Assembly: GCF_900106065.1 (NCBI RefSeq)
Contig: NZ_LT629796.1
Coordinates: 1,710,001-1,774,000, forward strand
DNA: 64,000 nt
Direction of reading: 5' to 3'
Source: Pseudomonas mandelii
Lineage (GTDB): Bacteria; Pseudomonadota; Gammaproteobacteria; Pseudomonadales; Pseudomonadaceae
Under the pieces are notes generated by a model, which was not told where the DNA came from, ran no database searches, and saw only the letters and a list, made by a program, of their open reading frames with translations. Shown one piece after another: positions 1 through 10,303 of this stretch. The position numbers were made by a program, and so were the translations under genes. Numbering within the stretch: position 1 is the first letter of the stretch; each line of letters starts with the position of its first letter.

Positions 1-1431
1 CTGACCGGCATGGCCGCCGCCTGGCTGTTCAACCTGAACATGATCCAGGGTTTGCTGATCGGTGCCATCGTCGGCTCGACCGACGCCGCGGCAGTGTTCT
101 CGCTGCTGGGCGGTAAAGGCCTGAACGAACGGGTGACTGCCAGCCTCGAGATCGAATCCGGCAGCAACGACCCGATGGCGGTGTTTCTCACCGTCACCCT
201 GATCGACATGCTCGCCAGCGGCCAGACGGGCCTGCATTGGAGCCTGCTCGGGCATTTCGTGCGTGAATTCGGCATCGGGGCTGTGATCGGCCTCGGCGGT
301 GGCTGGGTCATGCTGCAATTGGTCAACCGGATCAACCTCGCCAACGGCCTCTACCCGATTCTGGTGATTGCCGGCGGCCTGGCCGTCTTCGCCCTGACCA
401 ACGCCCTGCACGGCAGTGGCTTCCTGGCGGTTTACCTCTGCGGCCTGGTGATCGGCAATCGTCCGGTGCGCAGCCGCCACGGCATTCTCCACATGCTCGA
501 CGGCATGGCCTGGTTGGCACAGATCGGCATGTTCCTGGTGCTGGGGCTGCTGGTGACGCCGCATGACCTGTTGCCGATCGCCCTGCCCGCGCTGGGTCTG
601 GCGCTGTGGATGATTCTGTTTGCACGGCCGCTGTCGGTGCTGGTCGGCCTGCTGCCGTTCAAGGCGTTCCATGGCCGCGAGAAGGCGTTTATTTCCTGGG
701 TCGGCCTACGCGGCGCGGTCCCGATCATTCTGGCGGTGTTCCCGCTGATGGCCGGCCTGCCGGATGCCCAGCTCTACTTCAACCTTGCCTTCTTTATCGT
801 GCTGGTGTCGCTGCTGGTGCAGGGCACGAGCCTGCCGTGGGTGGCGAAACTTTTGAAAGTGACCGTCCCGCCGGAGCCGGCACCGATCTCTCGTGCAGCG
901 CTGGAAGTGCACGTTACCAGCGAGTGGGAGTTGTTCGTTTATCGCCTCGGCGCCGAGAAATGGTGCATCGGTTCGCCCCTTCGCGAGCTGAAAATGCCCG
1001 ACGGCACGCGTATCGCCGCTCTGTTTCGTGGTCAGCAACTGCTCCATCCGTCGGGTAGTACGGTGCTCGAAGTCGATGATTTGCTGTGTGTGATCGGCCA
1101 CGAGCACAATCTTCCAGCCCTCGGAAAGCTCTTCAGTCAGGCACCGCAGCGCGGCCTCGATTTGCGCTTCTTCGGCGACTTCGTGCTCGAAGGAGACGCC
1201 CAGCTGGCCGCGGTTGCGGCACTGTACGGGTTGAAAGTCGAAGGCATCGATCCAGACATGTCCCTAGGCCGATTCATTGCCCAGAAAGTCGGCGGTGCTC
1301 CCGTCGTCGGTGACCAGGTGGAGTGGAACAACACCATCTGGACCGTTGCGGTCATGGAAGGGAACAAGATCGGCAAAGTGGGCGTCAGATTCCCCGAAGG
1401 AAGTCGCCCCGGCCCGGGCTTGTTCCTCTAA
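1..1431 (+). CDS. cvrA: K+/H+ antiporter CvrA/NhaP2 type, 5' truncated by window
   Basis: Inner-membrane monovalent cation/proton antiporter of the CPA1 family, expected to export K+ in exchange for protons and to help control cell volume and cytoplasmic K+. The reading frame is open from base 1, so the N-terminus (about 100 residues by comparison with the family) lies outside the window. The visible part has many hydrophobic helices and the [13 protein letters not shown] segment typical of the transport core. A cytoplasmic tail follows, with a TrkA-C/RCK-C-like region ([20 protein letters not shown]) and then a transporter-associated domain near the C-terminus. This architecture separates CvrA/NhaP2 from plain NhaP. 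The next gene starts 34 bases downstream on the same strand. Family call is firm; the exact ion is inferred from homologues. Confidence 0.88.
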   Translation: MTGMAAAWLFNLNMIQGLLIGAIVGSTDAAAVFSLLGGKGLNERVTASLEIESGSNDPMAVFLTVTLIDMLASGQTGLHWSLLGHFVREFGIGAVIGLGGGWVMLQLVNRINLANGLYPILVIAGGLAVFALTNALHGSGFLAVYLCGLVIGNRPVRSRHGILHMLDGMAWLAQIGMFLVLGLLVTPHDLLPIALPALGLALWMILFARPLSVLVGLLPFKAFHGREKAFISWVGLRGAVPIILAVFPLMAGLPDAQLYFNLAFFIVLVSLLVQGTSLPWVAKLLKVTVPPEPAPISRAALEVHVTSEWELFVYRLGAEKWCIGSPLRELKMPDGTRIAALFRGQQLLHPSGSTVLEVDDLLCVIGHEHNLPALGKLFSQAPQRGLDLRFFGDFVLEGDAQLAAVAALYGLKVEGIDPDMSLGRFIAQKVGGAPVVGDQVEWNNTIWTVAVMEGNKIGKVGVRFPEGSRPGPGLFL

Positions 1432-1465
1432 ACTCCAACCTTCGTCTCGTTTTCGATCGGTCTCT

Positions 1466-4400
1466 ATGCCAACCCTGCGCACTTTTTTCATCATGGCCCT
1501 GTTGGGCTTGAGTCTTTCTGTCGGTACGTTGCAAGCGGCTGGACCGCCGACCAGCGAAGCCGTGCAGGCGAGTCTGGACAAGATCGCCGATCGCAAACTG
1601 CCGGAAGCGGATCAAAAAGCGTTGCAGGGCATCCTGCAAAACACGCTGACTCAGCTCAATAACAAGCGCGATTACGATCAGAAATTGATCGATCTGAAGC
1701 AGCAACTGGCCACCGCTCCCAAGCAGAACATCGAGAACCAGCGGGAATTGGCGCGGCTGAAAGCCAGCAAGGCACAGCCAGTTGCGCAGCGCTACGCCAA
1801 CCAGTCGGTCCAGCAGCTCGAGCAAGTGCTCACCGAGCGCTCGACCCAGCAAAGCGATCTGCAGAAAGCACTGGCCGACGCCAACAGTCTGGTGATTACC
1901 GCCCAGACACGACCCGAGCGCGCCCAGGCTGAAATTTCCACCAGCCAGACGCGCATCCAGCAGATCAACAACATTCTCAAGGCCGGCAAAGACAACGGCA
2001 AAGCCTTGAGCGGCGAACAGCGTGACCAGCTCAACGCCGAGCTTGCGGCACTGAATGCCTTGATCCCGCTGCGCCGCGAGGAACTGGCCGGTAACAGCCA
2101 GTTGCAGGACCTGGGCAACAGCCAGCATGATTTGCTCACGGAAAAAACCGATCGCCTGGATCAGGAAATCCAGGAGTTGCAGACCCTGATCAATCAGAAG
2201 CGCCTGGCCCACTCCCAAGAGGCGGTGACCCAACAATCCATCGAAGCGCAGAAATCCGGCAGCAGCAGCTTGCTGGCCACCGAAAGCGCGGCGAACCTGA
2301 AACTCTCTGACTACCTGCTCAAAAACACCGACCGCCTCAACGCAATCACCCAGCAAAACCTGCAAACCAAGCAGCAACTGGACAGCGTGACCCAAAGCGA
2401 TTCGGCCCTGGACGAGCAGATCAGCGTACTCAAGGGCAGCCTGCTGCTCTCCAAGATTCTCTACAAACAGAAGGCGGCCCTGCCGCGCCTCAAGCTCGAC
2501 CGCGACCTCGCTGACCAGATCGCCGACATTCGCCTGTTTCAATTCGAAGTCAGCCAGCAACGGGAGCTGCTCAACAACCCGGCAACCTACGTCGACAATC
2601 TGTTGGCGACCCAACCGCCGGAGCAAGTCACCCCGCAACTGCGCAAGAGCCTGCTGGAGCTGGCCACCACCCGCGCAGACCTGCTGGAGCGCCTCAACCG
2701 CGAACTGAGCGCGGTGCTCAACCAATCCATCACCCTGCAACTCAACCAGAAGCAACTGCTCAGTACCACGCAAAGCCTGCGGGCGACGCTCGATGAGCAG
2801 ATGTTCTGGATCCCCAGCAACAAGCCGCTGGATCTGGAATGGATGCACGGCGTACCGGAGCGTTTGCAACGGCAGGTCACCACGCTGCCGTGGGCTTCCA
2901 GCCTGAGCGAATTGAGCGATGGCCTGATCCAGCGGCCGTTGTTGTTCCTGCCACTGGTGTTGCTGATCGGCGCCCTGCTGTGGCGGCGTAAAAGCCTGTA
3001 CGCCCGACTGAGCAAAGTTCACCAGGACATCGGCCACTTCAAGCGTGACAGCCAATGGCACACGCCGCAGGCCATCTTGATCAATATTCTGCTGGCGATG
3101 CCGGTCTCGCTGGGCCTGGCCTTGTGCGGCCTGGCCCTGCAGATCGACGCCCGCGGGCAGAACGCCAACATGGGCGCGGCGCTGCTGCAAATGGCCCAGG
3201 CCTGGCTGGTGTTCTACACCGCTTACCGGATTCTCGCGCCGGGCGGGGTGGCTGAACTGCATTTCCGCTGGGAAAAGCCCCAGGTCGAATTCCTTCAGGG
3301 CTGGGTCCGCCGACTCGGGTTGGTGGTGATGGCATTGGTCGCCGTGGTGGCGGTTGCCGAACTGCAACCCTCGACGCTGGCGGATGACGTGCTCGGCATG
3401 CCCGTGGTGCTGACCTGCTACGCCTTGATGGCCTGGCTGCTCAGCCGCCTGCTGGTCAGCAGCCCGACGCACCAGAACGCTTCGCTGTTCCGCAAAGCAG
3501 TCGGGGTCCTGTTTACCATCCTGCCCGTGGCATTGTTCGTGGCGGTGTGCTTCGGCTACTACTACACCGCGCTGAAGCTCAGCGACCGGTTGATCAACAC
3601 CCTTTACCTGCTGATGTTCTGGCTGGTGATCGAAGCCACGTTCGTTCGTGGCCTCAGCGTGGCGGCGCGACGCCTGGCCTACCAACGCGCCCTGGCCAAA
3701 CGCCAGGCGGCGAAAGAGGCCGGCGACGGCGAAGCGGTGATCGAAGAGCCGACGCTGGACATCGAGAAGGTCAACGAACAGTCCCTGCGCCTGATTCGCC
3801 TGGCACTGCTGGGCGGATTCATCGCGGCGCTGTATTGGGTCTGGTCCGATCTGATTTCGGTGTTTTCGTACCTGGACAACGTCACCCTCTACGAATACAC
3901 CAGCGGCACCGGCGCCAATATGAGCATGGTGCCGATCAGCATCGGCGACATGCTCGGCGCGCTGATCATCATCGGCATCACATTCGCTCTGGCGCGCAAC
4001 TTGCCGGGGCTGCTGGAAGTGCTGGTGCTGTCGAAGTTGAACCTGGCGCAGGGCAGCGCCTATGCCACGACCACGTTGCTGTCCTATGCGATCGCCGGCA
4101 TCGGTTTCGTCTCGACCCTGTCCACCCTCGGCGTGAGCTGGGACAAGTTGCAATGGCTGGTGGCGGCGTTGTCGGTCGGCCTCGGCTTTGGCATGCAGGA
4201 GATCTTCGCCAACTTCATCTCCGGCATCATGATTCTGTTCGAACGCCCGGTGCGGATCGGCGACACCATCACCATCGGCAACCTGTCGGGCACGGTCAGC
4301 AAGATCCGTATCCGCGCCACAACCATCACCGACTTCGACCGCAAGGACATCATTGTCCCGAACAAGACGTTCATCACCGGGCAACTGATCAACTGGTCCC

Positions 4401-4816
4401 TGACCGACACCATTACCCGGGTGACCCTCAAGCTCGGCGTCGATTACGGTTCGGACCTGGACCTGGTGAAAGAGCTGCTGCTCAAAGCCGCGCGCGATAA
4501 CCCACGCGTCCTGAAAGACCCGGAACCCCACGTGTACTTCCTGAATTTCGGCGAAAGCACCCTCGACCACGAGTTGCGCATGCACGTGCGCGACCTCGGT
4601 GACCGCAACCCGGTGCTGGACGAGGTCAACCGCTTCATCAATCGCGAATTCAAGAAGCAGCACATCAACATCTCGTTCCGGCAGATGGAGGTTTACCTCA
4701 AGAACCTTCAAGGCCAGGAATACAAAATGGTGCCGATCGATCCCGAGTCCAAAACCATCGCGCCGCTGGTGGATAGCAAGGCGCCGCAAGAGCCGCCGCC
4801 CACCAAACTCGACTAA
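1466..4816 (+). CDS. mscK: MscK/KefA-like mechanosensitive channel
   Basis: Large mechanosensitive channel of the MscS superfamily (about 1116 aa, close to E. coli MscK), expected to open under membrane tension and release ions during osmotic downshock. ATG at 1466 was chosen because it begins a clean signal peptide (MPTLRTFFIMALLGLSLSVG, then AxA cleavage); the frame is open further upstream but runs into the preceding antiporter gene. A long Gln/Leu-rich periplasmic region with coiled-coil character follows (about residues 25-480), then about ten transmembrane helices. The conserved MscS core sits near residues 880-1090, with the pore-helix and beta-domain segments GLGFGMQEIFANFISG and FERPVRIGDTITIG. 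The gene is 34 bases behind cvrA, which fits a shared osmotic/ion role, but co-transcription is inferred. Confidence 0.92.
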   Translation: MPTLRTFFIMALLGLSLSVGTLQAAGPPTSEAVQASLDKIADRKLPEADQKALQGILQNTLTQLNNKRDYDQKLIDLKQQLATAPKQNIENQRELARLKASKAQPVAQRYANQSVQQLEQVLTERSTQQSDLQKALADANSLVITAQTRPERAQAEISTSQTRIQQINNILKAGKDNGKALSGEQRDQLNAELAALNALIPLRREELAGNSQLQDLGNSQHDLLTEKTDRLDQEIQELQTLINQKRLAHSQEAVTQQSIEAQKSGSSSLLATESAANLKLSDYLLKNTDRLNAITQQNLQTKQQLDSVTQSDSALDEQISVLKGSLLLSKILYKQKAALPRLKLDRDLADQIADIRLFQFEVSQQRELLNNPATYVDNLLATQPPEQVTPQLRKSLLELATTRADLLERLNRELSAVLNQSITLQLNQKQLLSTTQSLRATLDEQMFWIPSNKPLDLEWMHGVPERLQRQVTTLPWASSLSELSDGLIQRPLLFLPLVLLIGALLWRRKSLYARLSKVHQDIGHFKRDSQWHTPQAILINILLAMPVSLGLALCGLALQIDARGQNANMGAALLQMAQAWLVFYTAYRILAPGGVAELHFRWEKPQVEFLQGWVRRLGLVVMALVAVVAVAELQPSTLADDVLGMPVVLTCYALMAWLLSRLLVSSPTHQNASLFRKAVGVLFTILPVALFVAVCFGYYYTALKLSDRLINTLYLLMFWLVIEATFVRGLSVAARRLAYQRALAKRQAAKEAGDGEAVIEEPTLDIEKVNEQSLRLIRLALLGGFIAALYWVWSDLISVFSYLDNVTLYEYTSGTGANMSMVPISIGDMLGALIIIGITFALARNLPGLLEVLVLSKLNLAQGSAYATTTLLSYAIAGIGFVSTLSTLGVSWDKLQWLVAALSVGLGFGMQEIFANFISGIMILFERPVRIGDTITIGNLSGTVSKIRIRATTITDFDRKDIIVPNKTFITGQLINWSLTDTITRVTLKLGVDYGSDLDLVKELLLKAARDNPRVLKDPEPHVYFLNFGESTLDHELRMHVRDLGDRNPVLDEVNRFINREFKKQHINISFRQMEVYLKNLQGQEYKMVPIDPESKTIAPLVDSKAPQEPPPTKLD

Positions 4817-4829
4817 CGGCCCTATCCCT

Positions 4830-6328
<1,499 letters not shown>

Positions 6329-6334
6329 TGTTGG

Positions 6335-6529
6335 TCAGTCCAGGGGATCCATGGCACTGACGACGCGAGCAACGATGTCTGCCATCGTAACGTCATCAAG
6401 TCGCTCAATGAACCTGGCTGAGCCGTCGCGCGCACGCTGCTCAATATCAAAACTACGTACCTGATTACAAACCGCGACACCGTTTGTTTCTCCCGAATAT
6501 GTGAGCATCACCGTGCCTGCCCGGTTGTG
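6335..6529 (-). pseudogene. C-terminal remnant of a PemK/MazF-type toxin
   Basis: About 60 codons on the minus strand read as the C-terminal half of a PemK/MazF-family mRNA interferase: GVAVCNQVRSFDIEQRA, then an acidic helix DDVTMADIVARVV and a stop. These match the family pattern of G-V-hydrophobic-C-D/N-Q-R/K-x-hydrophobic-D followed by a terminal helix. The N-terminal half, which would carry the conserved catalytic Arg, is missing; upstream in the same frame the protein no longer resembles the family and soon runs antisense into trxC. No antitoxin gene is visible. I read it as a decayed toxin gene with its 3' end just beyond selO. The short length leaves some doubt. Confidence 0.55.
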
Positions 6530-6598
6530 TTGTCTTGATAAACGTAGCGTGCGACTCCAAATCAGTTTTAGACAGCCCAAACATTCAGAGCTCCGACC

Positions 6599-7033
6599 AT
6601 GACCGACCCACTCCTCATCCCCTGCCCCCACTGCAACGGCCTCAACCGCATCCCCGCCGAACGCCTCAACGACCATCCAAAGTGCGGCCGCTGCAAGGCC
6701 CAGGTCCTGCTGAGCAAGCCGTTCGAATTGAAGCAAGGCGATTACGCCAGTCAGATCAAGGGTGATCTGCCGCTGCTGGTGGACGTGTGGGCGCAGTGGT
6801 GTGGGCCGTGCAAGTCGTTTGCGCCGGTGTTCGAGCAGGCGGCGGGGCAATTGGCGGGTAAGTGTCGGCTGGCCAAGCTGGACAGCGAGGCGAATCAGCA
6901 ATTGTCGGCGCAGTTGGGGATTCGCTCGATTCCGAGTCTGATTCTGTTCAAGAACGGCCGGGAAGTGGCGCGTCAGAGCGGGGCGTTTCCGTTACCGCAG
7001 TTGATGAGCTGGTTGCGTAGCCAAGGGATCTGA
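6599..7033 (+). CDS. trxC: thioredoxin 2 (TrxC)
   Basis: Cytoplasmic dithiol oxidoreductase of 144 aa. The N-terminal zinc-ribbon carries two CxxC pairs (CPHC at about residue 9 and CGRC at about residue 29), which distinguishes TrxC from TrxA. The thioredoxin domain follows, with the WCGPC active site near residue 65 and the SIPSL cis-proline loop. It is expected to reduce protein disulfides and to act under oxidative stress. It sits alone between the toxin remnant and a REP pair. OxyR control is known for E. coli trxC, but I see no site I can defend here. Confidence 0.95.
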   Translation: MTDPLLIPCPHCNGLNRIPAERLNDHPKCGRCKAQVLLSKPFELKQGDYASQIKGDLPLLVDVWAQWCGPCKSFAPVFEQAAGQLAGKCRLAKLDSEANQQLSAQLGIRSIPSLILFKNGREVARQSGAFPLPQLMSWLRSQGI

Positions 7034-7058
7034 ACGGGACCTCGTCATCACCCCGCAA

Positions 7059-7152
7059 CTGTAGGAGCGATGCTTGCCCGCGAAGACGATCTGGCAGTCA
7101 ACTGCAGTGTTGAATGTTATGGCCTCTTCGCGGGCAAGCCTCGCTCCTACAG
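7059..7152. repeat. paired REP element (REPIN-like), type A
   Basis: Two inverted copies of a REP unit: CTGTAGGAGCGATGCTTGCC leading into CGCGAAG at the left, and its complement ending CTCGCTCCTACAG at the right, about 40 bases apart. It lies between the convergent trxC and parA-like genes. This is the imperfect palindrome common in extragenic Pseudomonas DNA. Confidence 0.85.
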
Positions 7153-7159
7153 GGGACTG

Positions 7160-7930
7160 TCAGGCGTTTTCGAGCAGGTTGTGCAGCTCGACGAATTGCT
7201 GCGTCAACTTGTGCCGTGGGTCGAGGTGGATCAGCGGCGTATTGGCCTGGTGGGATTCGCGCATGCGCACCGAGCTGGTCAGGTACACCGGCAGCACCGG
7301 CAATCCTTCGGCGATCAGCTCGTCGAGAATTTGCTGCGGCAGGCTGGCACGGGCCTGGAACTGATTGACCACGATGCCTTCAACCTCCAGGCCTTCGTTG
7401 TGGTCGTCCTTCAACTCTTCGATTTCCGCCAGCAGACCGTACAGCGCCTGGCGCGAGAAGCTGTCGCAATCGAAGGGGATCAGCACCCGGTCAGCGGCGA
7501 TCAATGCCGATACCGCATAGAAGTTCAGCGCAGGCGGGGTATCAAGGTAGATGCGGTCGTAATCTTCCCCCAGTTCCTCAAGCAATTTGCGCAGCTTGTT
7601 GATCTTGTGTTTGGCCTCAAGTTTGGGCTGCAGGTCAGCCAACTCGGCGGTCGCGGTAATGACATGGAGGTTTTCGAACGGCGTTTCGTAGATGTCGACC
7701 TTGTTTTTCTTCGAGAACGGTCCAGAGGACAGGGTCTGCTTGAAGAAGTCGGCGATGCCCATCGGGATGTCATCACCGGTAAGGCCTGTCAGGTACTGAG
7801 TGGAGTTGGCCTGGGCATCGAGATCCACCAACAGGGTGCGATAACCCTCGCTGGCACTGACCGCCGCCAGATTGCAGGCAATGCTGGATTTGCCCACGCC
7901 ACCTTTCTGATTGAACACCACGCGCCGCAT
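7160..7930 (-). CDS. solo ParA-family P-loop ATPase
   Basis: 256-aa MinD/ParA-family ATPase. The deviant Walker A (KGGVGKSS, residues 9-16) is at the N-terminus, followed by the switch/Walker A' region [11 protein letters not shown] and the Walker B segment IYLDTPPAL. Such proteins bind ATP, dimerise and position cargo on the nucleoid or membrane, or act in partitioning. No ParB gene or parS-like site is next to it, so its partner is unknown; in Pseudomonas this type of orphan ParA occurs singly on the chromosome. GGAGG lies just upstream of the ATG. It is convergent with trxC across a REP pair and divergent from the aryl polyene operon. Confidence 0.85.
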   Translation of the reverse strand: MRRVVFNQKGGVGKSSIACNLAAVSASEGYRTLLVDLDAQANSTQYLTGLTGDDIPMGIADFFKQTLSSGPFSKKNKVDIYETPFENLHVITATAELADLQPKLEAKHKINKLRKLLEELGEDYDRIYLDTPPALNFYAVSALIAADRVLIPFDCDSFSRQALYGLLAEIEELKDDHNEGLEVEGIVVNQFQARASLPQQILDELIAEGLPVLPVYLTSSVRMRESHQANTPLIHLDPRHKLTQQFVELHNLLENA

Positions 7931-8287
7931 GTCAAAAACCTCCGTGTATCAAAGAATGACCGAGTGTAGTAGTCCACGACACTGCTTAGCTACCTCGCCG
8001 GCATGGGGACTACACAGTCAGCGGCAATCTCTTATAAAAAAAGCCGCCAACCCCGCCACTGATTACCGACAGTGCTGACAGACATGCCCACCCCGATGTG
8101 GATAATGGCCAAACGACAGCTTTTTCACGGACCAACCAGTACGTTTCACTGAGCAAAATGTAACCATCATTTGCTACACGCCCGTCGCAACGGGATAATG
8201 CGCGCCACTCGGCGCTAAGCGCCACGTATGGCCGTTCGCTTTTTTTTGCGATTCGCCGTGTCAAGAAAGCCCGCAGGGGCGGGATGA
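7931..8287. other. intergenic region between parA-like gene and APE operon
   Basis: 357 bases without a convincing gene. It holds the promoter I propose for the APE operon, the short palindrome GGCGC-taa-GCGCC at 8211-8223, a T8 run near 8240, and a GC-rich segment whose GGGGCGGG probably serves as the ribosome binding site of the first APE gene. A minus-strand open frame at 8010-8264 has no recognisable domain or ribosome site and was not called. Confidence 0.6.
8171..8199 (+). promoter_or_regulatory. candidate sigma70 promoter of the APE operon
   Basis: -35 TTGCTA (8171-8176), exactly 17 bases, then -10 GATAAT (8194-8199). The predicted start is near 8206, giving a leader of about 80 bases before the first APE gene. 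It is the best promoter-like pair in the intergenic gap by eye; not verified by scoring. Confidence 0.5.
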
Positions 8288-9013
8288 ATGGCTGTGATCA
8301 ATTTCAACATCGCCCAATGGCGCGCGTGGGCCCCTGGGCTCGAAAGCGTGGACGATTGGCAGGCCTGGAGCCGACAACCGGTCGTGCTTCAGAGCAGCGA
8401 TGCCGCCCCCGACGTGTCTTTTCTGCCCGCCATGCAGCGCCGACGGCTCAGTCGCCTGGCGCGGATGGCGTTCAGCGTCGGCTGGCCCTTGGCCGATGGT
8501 CGCAAAGACCTACCGCTGGTCTTTATTTCCCGTCATGGCGAAACACCCCGTACCTTCGAGATCCTGAGTGATCTGGCAGCCGGGCAACCCTTGTCGCCAA
8601 CTCAATTCAGCTTGTCGGTGCACAACGCGGTCATTGGCTTGTGGTCGATCATGCGCGGTGAAACCAGCGAGATGACCGCCCTTGCCGCCGCGGGTGACGG
8701 CCTTGAAAACGGCATGCTAGAGGCCGCGGCGCTACTTTCCGAAGGCGCGCCTGCCGTGCTGCTGATCGTCACTGAAGAAATACCGCCCGAAGCCTACTCG
8801 GCCTGGATCGACGACGTGCCGTTCCCCTATGCAGTTGGCCTGTTGCTGACACCGGGTACCGACTGGCAGCTGTCCCTGAACAGCACTTCAGATACGTTGT
8901 CCAACGCCCACTGGCCCCATGCCCTGAATCTCTTGCGTACCCTGCTCGGCCAGCAGACTACCTGCCAACATGCCTGGAAAAATCGTGTATGGACCTGGCA
9001 ACGCAACCTGTAA
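8288..9013 (+). CDS. apeC: beta-ketoacyl synthase-like N-terminal domain protein (APE chain-length-factor-like)
   Basis: 241-aa protein resembling the N-terminal half-domain of beta-ketoacyl synthases found in aryl polyene clusters (PF13723 type): FISRHGETPRTFEILSDLAA followed by LSVHNAVIGLWSI. It carries no Cys-His-His ketosynthase triad, so it cannot condense by itself. Known work on the E. coli APE system describes a chain-length-factor-like partner that pairs with a ketosynthase; I infer the same role. ATG 8288 was chosen over ATG 8284, which is out of frame. First gene of the operon; its 3' end overlaps the next gene by 25 bases. The gene label is by analogy. Confidence 0.75.
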   Translation: MAVINFNIAQWRAWAPGLESVDDWQAWSRQPVVLQSSDAAPDVSFLPAMQRRRLSRLARMAFSVGWPLADGRKDLPLVFISRHGETPRTFEILSDLAAGQPLSPTQFSLSVHNAVIGLWSIMRGETSEMTALAAAGDGLENGMLEAAALLSEGAPAVLLIVTEEIPPEAYSAWIDDVPFPYAVGLLLTPGTDWQLSLNSTSDTLSNAHWPHALNLLRTLLGQQTTCQHAWKNRVWTWQRNL

Positions 9014-9798
9014 GCGAAAAAAACCGCGACGCCTATTACTGGCGTCTGCTGGCGACTGCCGCAAGCTTCACCCTGTTCGGGTTGGGCGGGCTGTGCCTGC
9101 GGCTGGTGGTGTTCCCGTTGCTGGGCTGCCTGCCCGGCGATGCGCAGACCCATCGGTTACGGGCACGGCAAACCGTCAGTCGCTGCTTTTGGTTTTTCGT
9201 CCGGTTCATGGCCCGTACCGGGGTACTGACTTACGACATCCAGGGCGCGGAAAAACTGGGTCGCCCGGGCCAGATGATCATGGCCAATCACCCGTCGCTG
9301 ATCGACGTGGTATTTCTGATCGGCCTGGTGCGTCACGCCAACTGCGTGGTCAAAAACAGCCTCTGGGAGAACCCGTTCACCCGCGGCCCGCTACGCCGCA
9401 CCGACTACATCAGCAACGACGGCAGCATGGACATGCTCGACGCCGCGGCTGACGCACTGAAAAGCGGTCAGACGCTGATCATCTTTCCCGAAGGCACACG
9501 CACCCAGCCGGGCGAACCGCCAGCCTTTCATCGGGGGGGCGCGGCAATCGCCCTGCGCGGTGCGAGAATCCTGACCCCGGTGATCATCAAGGTCAGTCCG
9601 ACCACATTGACCAAGGCCGAACCCTGGTATCGCATCCCGAAACGTCGCGTGCACTTCAGTTTCCGTGTCGGGGCCGATATAGACCCACAAGCCTTTGCTT
9701 CATGTGGCCCTGCACCTCAGGCTTCGCGCAAGCTCAACGATTATTTGCACTCTTACTTTATTAAGGAGCTCGCCGAAGATGAGCGATCTACACCGTGA
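8989..9798 (+). CDS. apeD: lysophospholipid acyltransferase family protein (ApeD-like)
   Basis: 269-aa PlsC-type acyltransferase. The catalytic HX4D motif is NHPSLID (His101, Asp106), and the second glycerol-phosphate-binding block is FPEGTRTQPGEPPAFHRGGA. A hydrophobic N-terminal segment (about residues 18-50) suggests an inner-membrane protein. In an APE operon the likely job is acyl transfer to or from the polyene or its lipid anchor; the true acceptor is unknown. It starts inside the preceding gene (25-base overlap) and its last 20 bases overlap the first ACP gene, which implies translational coupling. Confidence 0.82.
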   Translation: MDLATQPVSEKNRDAYYWRLLATAASFTLFGLGGLCLRLVVFPLLGCLPGDAQTHRLRARQTVSRCFWFFVRFMARTGVLTYDIQGAEKLGRPGQMIMANHPSLIDVVFLIGLVRHANCVVKNSLWENPFTRGPLRRTDYISNDGSMDMLDAAADALKSGQTLIIFPEGTRTQPGEPPAFHRGGAAIALRGARILTPVIIKVSPTTLTKAEPWYRIPKRRVHFSFRVGADIDPQAFASCGPAPQASRKLNDYLHSYFIKELAEDERSTP

Positions 9799-10039
9799 AA
9801 TCAAAGAACTGATCATCGACGCCCTGGGCCTTGAAGACATCAGCGCACAAGACATCGGCGATGACCAGACGCTGTTCGGCGAAGGCCTGGGCCTGGATTC
9901 GGTAGACGCCCTGGAACTCGGCCTGGCCATCCAGAAAAAGTACGGCATCAAAATCGACGCCGACGCCAAGGACACCCGCAATCACTTCAGCAACGTGGCG
10001 AGCCTTGCGGCGTTCGTCACCGCAAAACAGGCAGCTTGA
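9779..10039 (+). CDS. apeE: acyl carrier protein 1 (ApeE-like)
   Basis: 86-aa acyl carrier protein. The phosphopantetheine attachment Ser is Ser41 in LGLDSVDALEL, the canonical ACP helix-II motif. ATG 9779 was preferred because it gives a standard ACP length and has AAGGAG about ten bases upstream; a longer in-frame start at 9695 would add residues lying over the acyltransferase gene. It would carry the growing aryl polyene chain as a thioester. It overlaps apeD by 20 bases. Confidence 0.9.
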   Translation: MSDLHREIKELIIDALGLEDISAQDIGDDQTLFGEGLGLDSVDALELGLAIQKKYGIKIDADAKDTRNHFSNVASLAAFVTAKQAA

Positions 10040-10048
10040 GACCGGACC

Positions 10049-10303
10049 ATGCAAACTCGTGATGACATTTTCAACACCCTGCGCGATGCCTTGGTAGAAC
10101 TCTTCGAGCTGGACCCTGAGCGCGTGAGCCTCGAATCCAACCTGTATCAGGATCTGGAAATCGACAGCATCGACGCCGTCGACCTGATTGATCACATCAA
10201 GCGTCAGACCGGCAAGAAAATCGCCGCCGAAGAATTCAAATCGGTGCGCACCGTCAGTGACGTGGTCGAGGCGGTCTACCGTCTGGTTCAACCGGCCGCA
10301 TGA
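10049..10303 (+). CDS. apeF: acyl carrier protein 2 (ApeF-like)
   Basis: 84-aa second acyl carrier protein, with attachment Ser40 in LEIDSIDAVDL. Tandem ACPs are a standard feature of aryl polyene clusters, where the two carriers are thought to be specialised for starter loading and chain elongation; which does which cannot be told from sequence. It lies nine bases after the first ACP gene and overlaps the next gene by four bases (ATGA). Confidence 0.9.
   Translation: MQTRDDIFNTLRDALVELFELDPERVSLESNLYQDLEIDSIDAVDLIDHIKRQTGKKIAAEEFKSVRTVSDVVEAVYRLVQPAA

Noticed and set aside
7059..7152. Possible CRISPR-like repeats among the repeated GTAGGAGCGA units
   Set aside because: Only two inverted copies per site, no regular direct repeats with spacers and no cas genes; these are REP pairs.
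7070..7969. 299-codon plus-strand frame
   Set aside because: Antisense to the ParA-type gene and starts within a REP pair.
8010..8264. 84-codon minus-strand frame in the APE upstream gap
   Set aside because: No ribosome site, no domain, odd composition, and it overlaps the proposed APE promoter.
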